Assembly: GCA_002479715.1 (NCBI GenBank)
Contig: DLOT01000030.1
Coordinates: forward strand, 1-6,982
Direction of reading: 5' to 3'
Length of the DNA: 6,982 bases
Origin: Ruminococcus sp. UBA7477
Lineage (GTDB): Bacteria; Bacillota; Clostridia; Oscillospirales; Ruminococcaceae
Below, piece by piece: positions 1 through 5,385 of this stretch. Position numbers and translations under genes: made by a program. How positions within the stretch are numbered: the first letter of the stretch is position 1; each line of letters begins with the position of its first letter. The notes beneath the pieces were generated by a model. That model searched no databases. It had not been told where the DNA came from and saw only the letters and a list, made by a program, of their open reading frames with translations.

Positions 1-860
1 TGACCGCCGCCGCTGCCGAAGGCCGACAGCGCGTCGAGAACGATATGCCCTGCGTGCAGCTCGGGCAGCTCAGAGCGGACAGAGAACTTGTATCCGCTTC
101 CGCGGACTGCGTAAACAACACTGAATTCTATGATGTCAAGAGCCAGAATGAAGTCTGAGATCATTGCGATCAGCGCGTCGGGGCACTCGAACGGGATGAA
201 GGCGTATCCTATATTGCCGTAGACCCGAATGTTCTCTATAGCGCAGCCATATGCCTTGAGGTCCGCAAACTCCATTGTGTTTATCTTCATTCTGTCAAGC
301 AGTCCGTTGTCTGCCAGCGGAAAAAGCTTTGCGTACATATCAACATCAAGTGATGTGACGCCCCTGGTGAAGTCTGCCGTGTCCATTTTTATACCGTATA
401 CCAACGCCGAAGCAACGTTCTTTTCGGGAGTGATTTCGTTTTGAAAGTAATACTGTGCGATAATTGAAGCGCAGGCTCCTGTTATCGTAACATCAGAGTA
501 AAGGTATTCGCAGGGAACGAGCGTCGGATGATGGTCGATGCAGGCGACCTCATTGCCTGCAAGCTCGGTGACGTTCGAGTTGCGGCGCTGCGCATCGACA
601 ATTACTATCTTGTCCTCCCCGCACATATCGGGAATGTCATGGCAGGAAACTATTTTTATAGAAAAGTTTCCGAGCATCGAGATCGCAGAAAGCTTTTCGG
701 CAGAGCCGTCATAGCAGATCGTCGAGCTTATGCCGAAGCGTTCCAGAAGCTTTTGCAGACCAAACGCCGAAGCGATCGCATCAGGATCGGGGTAGTTGTG
801 AGTCTGGATAAAAACTCTGCTCCCTTTTAATATGTCTATAAGAATCGATAAATTTTTCAT
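1..860 (-). CDS. DHH/DHHA1 family phosphoesterase (NrnA/RecJ-like), 3' end cut by window edge
   Basis: The minus frame is open without a stop from the ATG at 860-858 to position 1, giving 286 codons. DHH-family signatures appear in order: THNYPDPDAIAS (residues 20-31, with H21, D25 and D27), VDAQ (D89), IDHHP (D109-H110-H111) and KMDTADFTRG (D160). These are the metal-binding acidic and histidine residues of manganese-dependent phosphoesterases. Near the edge comes a DHHA1 domain reaching GSGGG (282-286); the next codon begins CA, which fits the GGGH motif. Roughly 30-60 residues are probably missing. An AGGAGG (866-871) lies 5 bases before the ATG and supports this start. Relatives such as NrnA are cytoplasmic enzymes that degrade very short RNAs and pAp. 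The substrate here cannot be read from the sequence, so I give the family and not a symbol. The gene is transcribed away from the LtaS-like gene. Confidence 0.93.
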   Translation of the reverse strand, partial: MKNLSILIDILKGSRVFIQTHNYPDPDAIASAFGLQKLLERFGISSTICYDGSAEKLSAISMLGNFSIKIVSCHDIPDMCGEDKIVIVDAQRRNSNVTELAGNEVACIDHHPTLVPCEYLYSDVTITGACASIIAQYYFQNEITPEKNVASALVYGIKMDTADFTRGVTSLDVDMYAKLFPLADNGLLDRMKINTMEFADLKAYGCAIENIRVYGNIGYAFIPFECPDALIAMISDFILALDIIEFSVVYAVRGSGYKFSVRSELPELHAGHIVLDALSAFGSGGG

Positions 861-917
861 GATTTCCTCCTAAATACTTATATCGATCTGTTCCTTTTTC
901 CGATATGAGCCTTTAAC

Positions 918-946
918 AGTATATCACAAGTCGGCGATTTTGTCAC
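918..946 (-). promoter_or_regulatory. Sigma-A promoter for the DHH phosphoesterase gene
   Basis: On the minus strand, GTGACA (-35, 941-946; five of six consensus bases) is followed after exactly 17 bases by TATACT (-10, 918-923; five of six). A TG one base upstream of the -10 makes it an extended -10. Transcription would start near 911, leaving a leader of about 50 bases that includes the AGGAGG site. Confidence 0.75.
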
Positions 947-1025
947 TAACAGTTTTAAAATAACACATCAATTCTCACTTTTTCACAAAAAAATTATGAA
1001 AAATCTTAATGTTATCAATAAGGGA

Positions 1026-1054
1026 TTGACAAATCCGACAAAGAGCATTACAAT
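1026..1054 (+). promoter_or_regulatory. Sigma-A promoter for the LtaS-like gene
   Basis: A perfect TTGACA (-35, 1026-1031) is followed after 17 bases by TACAAT (-10, 1049-1054; five of six). The 60 or so bases upstream are very A+T-rich, with A runs, and could serve as an UP element. Transcription would start near 1061, giving a leader of about 75 bases. The -35 lies 80 bases from the divergent -35 at 941-946, so a regulator binding between them could affect both genes, but no operator is obvious. Confidence 0.8.
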
Positions 1055-1091
1055 GAATTAGTAATTGTGCATAAGTATTTGTCTGCGTTCG

Positions 1092-1112
1092 GGCGAAGCG
1101 ATTTGTTTCGCC
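1092..1112 (+). other. Leader hairpin just upstream of the LtaS-like gene's ribosome binding site
   Basis: GGCGAAGC (1092-1099) pairs with GTTTCGCC (1105-1112) over eight pairs, one of them G-U, around the five-base loop GATTT. No T run follows, so it is not a terminator. The likely ribosome binding site AGAGAGG (1117-1123) starts five bases after the stem, and the ATG follows 13 bases later, which is longer than usual. The hairpin may affect mRNA stability or translation; that role is inferred. Confidence 0.45.
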
Positions 1113-1136
1113 GTGTAGAGAGGTTATATATTTGAT

Positions 1137-3296
1137 ATGAAAAATATTTTAAAGGTTATAATCAAAGAGTTTAAAACATTTGCCGATCATAACTATGTTA
1201 TGCTTTCGTTTCTTGTAGGCTGCATTGTCAACTCCATATTGTTGAGGGCATACACGGTCAAAAACTATTTTGCCTTTCAGCCGATTCTTGCAGAGTTCGG
1301 CATGGCGGTCATCATGTGTTCCTTCGGCTATCTTATAAAGCCGAAAAAGCGTGTGGTCTACTACACGATCATGGCGTTTGTGTTCGCCTTTTTCTGCGGT
1401 GCGAACTCTATCTACTACAACAACTACAAGTCGTTTATATCCTTCTCACTGATCGCTACAGCATCTCAGCTGGGCGGGGTCGCCAATGCGGTAACAAGCT
1501 ATATTCTTGAGCCTAAGGACTTGCTGTTTATCTGGTCGATAGCTTTGGTGCCGGCTGTGCATTTCATTTTGAAGAAAAAGCAGCCCGAGCATTTCGACAA
1601 GGCATATGAGGCTCAGAAGGGCAAAAAGATGCCCGGAAAGGCTCTCGGCGTCGGAGCGGTATGTATCGGGATTTTTGCGCTAACTCTGACGGGCACCGAC
1701 TTTTCGCGTTTGAGAAAGCAGTGGAACAGGGAATATGTTCTGGGAAAATTCGGCCTGTATATCTATCAGCTCAGCGATGTCGTTTCAACGATAAGCGCCA
1801 AATTCAACTCCGTTTGGGGATATGAGGAGAGCCAGCAGGCATTTGCGAATTTCTATGGCGATTCGGAAGGCGGCGTCAAGAAAAACGATTATACGGGAAT
1901 ATTCGAGGGTAAGAATATTATTGTCATTCACGCGGAGAGTATTCAGAACTTTACTCTGGACACCTATATCAACGGCGAGCCGCTCGCGCCCAATCTGAAA
2001 AAGCTTGCCGCAGAGGGCCTGTACTTTTCAAACTTTTATGCACAGGAGAGCGTCGGAACAAGCTCAGACAGTGAGTTTACATTTTCTACCTCTATGCTGC
2101 CGGCTTCGAGCGGAACCGTTGCGATAAATTACTGGGACAGGGATTATATCTCAACTCCTAAGCTTTTGGGAGAGAAGGGCTACTATGCATTCAGTATGCA
2201 CGGAAACAACGGCTCATACTGGAACAGACTCAATCTTCACAGCTCTCTGGGTTATCAAAAGCTTTATAATTATACCGATGACTTTATAATCGACGAAACT
2301 ATTGGACTCGGACTTTCCGACAAGTCATTTTTCCGTCAGGCTATTTCAAAGATCCAAGGCATCGCTCGTGAAAACAAGAATTTTTACGGTGTTATGATCA
2401 TGCTGACCAACCATACCCCGTTTACCGACATTGAAAATTACAGCGATTATGAGGTCGATTTTAAATATAAGGAATATAACGAAGAAACCAACAGCTACGA
2501 GGAAACTTCTGCCGATTTTCTGGAGGGAACTGCTCTCGGAAGTTATTTCAAATCGGTGCATTATGCGGATGAGGCGATCGGACAGTTCATCAACGATCTT
2601 AACAGTGCCGGATTGCTAGAAAATACCGTTGTTGTGATCTATGGCGACCACGACGCAAAAATCAAGGATCCTGAGTACGAATACTACTATAACTACAATC
2701 CCTTCACCGGCGAAACGGTTGACAGCGACGAGGAGGGCTATGTGGCGGTCAACGACTTTGTTTACAATATAAACAGAAAAGTGCCGTTCATTATCTGGAG
2801 CAAGGATATGCCCTGCGAGCCTAAGGAAGTAACCAAGGTCATGGGTATGTATGACTGCCTGCCGACATTGGGAAATATGTTCGGCTTTGAAAGCGATTAT
2901 GCTCTCGGAACGGATATTTTCAGCCTCAAGGAAAACGAGGAAAACATTGTGATCCTGCCCGATGCCAGCTTTATCACCGATACGGTTTACTACGACAGCC
3001 AGTCGGGAGATTATTTTGACCTGACAGATTATGAAAATGTCGCTGAAAAGGCTTCCTGCAATCAGATATACCGAAAATTCAAAAGCCCTGTTTACAGCGA
3101 ACAGCGCGATGGTGCGATCAAAACTACTCCCAGCGGATATTCGGAAGATGACCTTGAAGCAAGGATCAATAACGGCGTTGTCGATGAGGAATACATAAAG
3201 TATTACACGGATTACGCCGAAACCAGAATAGAGGTTTCAAACGCGATAATCTATCATGATCTTATCCGTGAAAAAGAAGAAGCCCCCGCTGCATAG
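1137..3296 (+). CDS. LtaS-like membrane phosphoglycerol transferase (LTA synthase family, sulfatase fold)
   Basis: This 719-residue protein has an N-terminal membrane region with about five or six hydrophobic segments (roughly 19-38, 47-67, 73-93, 98-113, 127-146, 168-186), then an extracellular sulfatase-fold domain from about 258. Family members transfer glycerol phosphate from phosphatidylglycerol to build or decorate lipoteichoic acid or related polymers outside the membrane. Visible active-site elements are IHAES (E267, metal), GTSSDSEF (307-314), HGNNGSYWNR (H355, W362, R364), TNHTPF (H426) and YGDHDA (D504, H505, metal). Aligned with the GKTSDAE-type motif of classical LtaS, the nucleophile position is S309, not threonine. 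A tyrosine-rich acidic insert (about 510-545) sits between GDHD and RKVPFIIW, and about 80 residues follow the core domain. The only start in this context is ATG 1137, with AGAGAGG at a long 13-base spacing. The gene is monocistronic, with its own promoter and terminator. The family is certain; the exact polymer is not. Confidence 0.93.
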   Translation: MKNILKVIIKEFKTFADHNYVMLSFLVGCIVNSILLRAYTVKNYFAFQPILAEFGMAVIMCSFGYLIKPKKRVVYYTIMAFVFAFFCGANSIYYNNYKSFISFSLIATASQLGGVANAVTSYILEPKDLLFIWSIALVPAVHFILKKKQPEHFDKAYEAQKGKKMPGKALGVGAVCIGIFALTLTGTDFSRLRKQWNREYVLGKFGLYIYQLSDVVSTISAKFNSVWGYEESQQAFANFYGDSEGGVKKNDYTGIFEGKNIIVIHAESIQNFTLDTYINGEPLAPNLKKLAAEGLYFSNFYAQESVGTSSDSEFTFSTSMLPASSGTVAINYWDRDYISTPKLLGEKGYYAFSMHGNNGSYWNRLNLHSSLGYQKLYNYTDDFIIDETIGLGLSDKSFFRQAISKIQGIARENKNFYGVMIMLTNHTPFTDIENYSDYEVDFKYKEYNEETNSYEETSADFLEGTALGSYFKSVHYADEAIGQFINDLNSAGLLENTVVVIYGDHDAKIKDPEYEYYYNYNPFTGETVDSDEEGYVAVNDFVYNINRKVPFIIWSKDMPCEPKEVTKVMGMYDCLPTLGNMFGFESDYALGTDIFSLKENEENIVILPDASFITDTVYYDSQSGDYFDLTDYENVAEKASCNQIYRKFKSPVYSEQRDGAIKTTPSGYSEDDLEARINNGVVDEEYIKYYTDYAETRIEVSNAIIYHDLIREKEEAPAA

Positions 3297-3326
3297 AAAA
3301 AGACTAATACGCATAATTTCGCTTTG

Positions 3327-3360
3327 GAAGCGGTATGGAATTTTCATGCCGCTTCTTTTT
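3327..3360 (+). terminator. Intrinsic terminator of the LtaS-like gene
   Basis: GAAGCGGTATG (3327-3337) pairs with CATGCCGCTTC (3345-3355) over eleven pairs, one G-U, around a seven-base loop, and five Ts follow (3356-3360). It lies 30 bases after the stop codon and separates this gene from the downstream GNAT gene. Confidence 0.9.
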
Positions 3361-3373
3361 CATTCCTATACAG

Positions 3374-3402
3374 TTGATTTTTTCACAAAGCCGTGATATA
3401 AT
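3374..3402 (+). promoter_or_regulatory. Sigma-A promoter for the GNAT gene
   Basis: TTGATT (-35, 3374-3379) is followed after 17 bases by a perfect TATAAT (-10, 3397-3402) with an extended TG upstream. It begins just 14 bases after the preceding terminator's T run. Transcription would start near 3409, leaving a leader of about 43 bases. Confidence 0.8.
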
Positions 3403-3451
3403 TGTTTCATGTCTGAGCGGCAAATCGGAGCTTGTGAGGTGATTTATCTGT

Positions 3452-3907
3452 ATGGATACATTGGAGATAAAAAAAGTTGACAAAGGCACAGACTTGGCAG
3501 ATAAACTGATCTGTTTTGTTGAAAATTTCTCATGGGAAGATGTAAAAGACCATATGTTAGGCGAGCTTCGGGCATGGGCGTTTACTGATTGGGAAACTCC
3601 GTTTGCAGCAATAGTAAATGGTCAGATTGTAGGGATAGCCTACATCAGAAAAAGAGACTATTATCCGTTGCCTGAAATATATCCATGGGTATCAGGTGTC
3701 TTTGTGGCGGAAGATTATCGCGGACACAGGATTAGTGAAAAGCTGATTGCTTTTGCGAACGATTACGCAAAGGACAATGGATTCGATAAAACATATATCC
3801 CGTCAATACATATAGGTTTGTACGAAAAGTATGGATATCGTTATCTCAGAGATATTGTTAATTATGGTAATGGGACAGACAGATTGTACGTCAAAGAAAT
3901 AAAATAA
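3452..3907 (+). CDS. GNAT family N-acetyltransferase
   Basis: This 151-residue cytoplasmic protein is the usual size for a single GNAT domain, which moves an acetyl group from acetyl-CoA to an amine. The strand-helix core is visible: FAAIVNGQIVGIAYI (51-65), then VSGVFVAEDYRGHRIS and the following helix (80-107), then IHIGLYEKYGYRYL (119-132), a typical GNAT C-terminal segment. In the acetyl-CoA pyrophosphate loop (RGHRIS, 90-95) the usual glycines of the R/Q-x-x-G-x-G/A motif are replaced by R93 and S95, which may be a subfamily trait. GAGGTGAT (3436-3443) matches the 16S rRNA tail 8 bases before ATG 3452, and an in-frame TGA at 3440-3442 rules out a longer start. Codon use is more A+T-rich than in the flanking genes, and it has its own promoter, suggesting an accessory or acquired gene. 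I cannot assign the substrate. Confidence 0.88.
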   Translation: MDTLEIKKVDKGTDLADKLICFVENFSWEDVKDHMLGELRAWAFTDWETPFAAIVNGQIVGIAYIRKRDYYPLPEIYPWVSGVFVAEDYRGHRISEKLIAFANDYAKDNGFDKTYIPSIHIGLYEKYGYRYLRDIVNYGNGTDRLYVKEIK

Positions 3908-4044
3908 TAATGAGGGTTTGACAAATTCCGGTTTATTGAGTGAAGAAAGATATCAGCATCGATCAAACCGCAGAACCTACCGACACTTTTCAACCGCAAT
4001 GCCGAAAGCGTCATAGTGGGTTATGCACTTTGTTAAAGCAGCAT

Positions 4045-4076
4045 AAAAAAGCGGCATAACCGATAAGCTATACCGC
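4045..4076 (-). terminator. Intrinsic terminator on the minus strand, downstream of rpmB
   Basis: Read on the minus strand, GCGGTATAGC pairs with GTTATGCCGC over ten pairs, two of them G-U, around the six-base loop TTATCG, followed by six Ts (4050-4045). It lies about 200 bases beyond the rpmB stop, an unusually long 3' UTR unless a separate short transcript begins in between. Confidence 0.8.
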
Positions 4077-4107
4077 CCAACAAAATAAATTTTAGTATAA
4101 ACGCACC

Positions 4108-4139
4108 TTGGGGCACCTTCCTTACGGATGGTGCCCCAA
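4108..4139 (-). other. Strong hairpin with a GNRA-type tetraloop on the minus strand
   Basis: The arms at 4108-4121 and 4126-4139 are inverted repeats: ten perfect pairs, one mismatch, then three more pairs around a four-base loop. On the minus strand the loop is GUAA, a GNRA tetraloop, whereas on the plus strand it is UUAC, so a minus-strand RNA is favoured. No T run follows directly in either direction; on the plus strand five Ts come only after a six-base gap, so this is a poor terminator. It sits 31 bases upstream of the minus-strand terminator in the same transcript orientation. Confidence 0.6.
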
Positions 4140-4277
4140 AAGCGGTTTTTGTTCGGATATTCGGTCTGACCTACAGAGAGCTTTCACGACAAGCGGGAAA
4201 GCCCATCGTTATAGCAGATCTAAGACAGTATCGCACAAAGGCAAAACGCCCATATGCGCGGTAGCGCCTTAATAGAC

Positions 4278-4463
4278 TTACGCTCTTTCTACTTTACCGG
4301 AGCGCAGGCATCTTGAGCAGGCGTAAACGTGACAAGGAGTGCCGTTGACAATAGCCTTGACCCTTCTTACGTTCGGCTTCCAAGTTCTGTTAGTTCTTCT
4401 GTGAGAATGAGAAACCTTAATTCCGAAAGTTACACCCTTTCCGCAAAAATCACACTTTGCCAT
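4278..4463 (-). CDS. rpmB: 50S ribosomal protein L28
   Basis: This 61-residue, strongly basic protein matches bacterial L28 throughout: MAKCDFCGKG at the start, VSHSHRRTNRTWKPN (17-31) and RVKAIVNGT (34-42), ending in a KVERA tail. It binds 23S rRNA in the large ribosomal subunit. Paired cysteines C4-x2-C7 and C49-x2-C52 form the zinc ribbon of the C+ type L28, the version that needs zinc; some Firmicutes also carry a zinc-free paralogue elsewhere. A strong AAAGGAGGTG (4471-4480) lies 7 bases before the ATG at 4463-4461. The gene stands alone with its own promoter and diverges from the site-2 protease operon. No Zur-type operator is evident. Confidence 0.97.
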   Translation of the reverse strand: MAKCDFCGKGVTFGIKVSHSHRRTNRTWKPNVRRVKAIVNGTPCHVYACSRCLRSGKVERA

Positions 4464-4508
4464 CAGGTTGCACCTCCTTTTTTGATAATCATAATATGCA
4501 ACGTTACT

Positions 4509-4537
4509 ATTTTATCAGAATTTTTAGATAAAAGCAA
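4509..4537 (-). promoter_or_regulatory. Promoter for rpmB
   Basis: On the minus strand, TTGCTT (-35, 4532-4537; a weak match) is followed after 17 bases by TAAAAT (-10, 4509-4514; five of six) with an extended TG. Transcription would start near 4502, giving a leader of about 40 bases with no room for a long autoregulatory structure. Confidence 0.65.
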
Positions 4538-4617
4538 GCCCTTTTCAAAACTTTTTTAAAAAAAGGCCGCATTTTTATGAAATTTATATGTTCCTACAAA
4601 TTTTAAGCAAAACGGAC

Positions 4618-4646
4618 TTGTAATTTTTTTAAAAATATAGTATAAT
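4618..4646 (+). promoter_or_regulatory. Promoter for the site-2 protease-scpA-scpB operon
   Basis: TTGTAA (-35, 4618-4623; four of six) is followed after 17 bases by a perfect TATAAT (-10, 4641-4646). The spacer is a run of Ts and As. Transcription would start near 4653. No other promoter or terminator is apparent between here and the window's right edge. Confidence 0.75.
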
Positions 4647-4670
4647 GATTTCATGTATTACTCGAATTTG

Positions 4671-4676
4671 AAAGGA
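4671..4676 (+). promoter_or_regulatory. Ribosome binding site that decides the site-2 protease start
   Basis: AAAGGA at 4671-4676 lies only 2 bases from the first ATG (4679) but 8 bases from the second in-frame ATG (4685). The spacing favours 4685, removing two residues from the longest reading. Confidence 0.7.
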
Positions 4677-4684
4677 TAATGATA

Positions 4685-5380
4685 ATGCCAAAGCTCGATG
4701 CACAGACTATTATCGAATACGGTGCGCGTATTCTTATCATTTTTATGGTTCTGCCCATCCATGAATTCGCTCACGCATGGTCGGCATATAAATGCGGCGA
4801 CAGAACCGCTATGTACAAAGGCAGGCTTACTCTTAATCCGCTGGCGCATATCGACCCTATCGGAGCGCTGCTTCTGCTTTTCACAGGCTATGGCTGGGCG
4901 AAGCCTGTTCCGGTCAATCCGCTGAGCTTCAAGCATTATCGCAGGGACTATGCTCTCGTTGCGGCGGCAGGTCCGATATCGAACCTTATCGTTGCATTCG
5001 TCGCAATGATAGGTCTGCGCGTTCTGCTCGGAATGTCAAGTGACTATTCGATGGAGGATGGGATCCTGTATTATATGACGGGGACCGAAAACACCGGAAT
5101 GTATTATACTGTGCTGTTTTTCTATTTTATCGTGACCGTTAATATAGGACTTGCTATTTTCAACCTTATTCCCGTTCCGCCGCTTGACGGCTCAAAGATC
5201 GTTTCATATTTCACTTCGGCAAAGTATGATATGTTCCTTGCTCAGAATCAGATGATAATATACATTATATTCATGGCTCTGCTGTTCACGGGCATTCTTG
5301 ATATCCCGCTTAACTTCCTCAGAAACGGCGTTTTCGATCTGTTTGCATTCGCGACAAACTGGATCGAAAGGGTTGTCTGA
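4685..5380 (+). CDS. Site-2 protease family (M50) membrane zinc metalloprotease
   Basis: This 231-residue integral membrane protein is of the short, PDZ-less M50 type found next to scpA in many Clostridia. The zinc-binding HEFAH (residues 26-30, with catalytic E27) lies in the first hydrophobic segment. GRLTLNPLAHIDPIG (47-61) is the characteristic loop after it, and FNLIPVPPLDGSKI (159-172) supplies the third zinc ligand D168. About five hydrophobic segments are visible. Family members cut substrates within the membrane, but no substrate is known from this context. The start at 4685 is preferred over 4679 because AAAGGA (4671-4676) is then 8 bases away. It is the first gene of an operon with scpA, 5 bases apart. 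All key catalytic residues are present, so it should be active. Confidence 0.92.
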   Translation: MPKLDAQTIIEYGARILIIFMVLPIHEFAHAWSAYKCGDRTAMYKGRLTLNPLAHIDPIGALLLLFTGYGWAKPVPVNPLSFKHYRRDYALVAAAGPISNLIVAFVAMIGLRVLLGMSSDYSMEDGILYYMTGTENTGMYYTVLFFYFIVTVNIGLAIFNLIPVPPLDGSKIVSYFTSAKYDMFLAQNQMIIYIIFMALLFTGILDIPLNFLRNGVFDLFAFATNWIERVV

Positions 5381-5385
5381 GCGCG

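Larger units (their letters stand above)
3908..4277. other. 370-base stretch without a recognisable gene, between convergent genes
   Basis: No open frame here has both a plausible start and a ribosome binding site. It contains a minus-strand terminator (4045-4076) and a strong hairpin (4108-4139), annotated separately. Short open stretches give protein-like strings, for example plus 4166-4261 (LTYRELSRQAGKPIVIADL followed by a basic tail, stop at 4262-4264) and plus 3940-4056, but neither has initiation signals. I see no tRNA, rRNA, SRP, 6S or tmRNA signature. It could be a structured 3' UTR of rpmB, a small RNA locus, or decayed mobile or coding sequence. No terminator is visible for the plus-strand GNAT gene. 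Confidence 0.6.

Noticed and set aside
229..830. Plus-strand open frames at 229-444 and 528-830
   Set aside because: They lie opposite the DHH phosphoesterase gene, which shows all family motifs on the minus strand; the plus frames have no family resemblance or ribosome sites.
3304..3489. Minus-strand open frame of 61 codons
   Set aside because: It covers the terminator, promoter and start of the GNAT gene, has no ribosome site, and translates a hairpin.
3918..3946. TTGACA at 3918-3923 as a promoter -35
   Set aside because: Nothing resembling a -10 lies at 16-18 bases downstream.
4027..4081. Integron-type attC recombination site after the GNAT gene (GCCCAAC at 4075-4081)
   Set aside because: Only one core-like seven-base site is present; the paired GTTRRRY core and the expected folded symmetry are missing, and the hairpin is explained by a terminator.
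4036..4170. Minus-strand open frame of 45 codons across the hairpin and terminator
   Set aside because: It has no good start codon or ribosome site, and much of it is translation of the two hairpins, which are better read as RNA structure.
4329..4559. Plus-strand open frame of 76 codons
   Set aside because: It is antisense to rpmB and its promoter; L28 on the minus strand is unambiguous.
4551..4566. Near-palindrome of Ts and As as a terminator
   Set aside because: The pairing is almost wholly A-T with no G+C stem, and it lies in the spacer between divergent promoters, where it is more likely just A+T-rich DNA.
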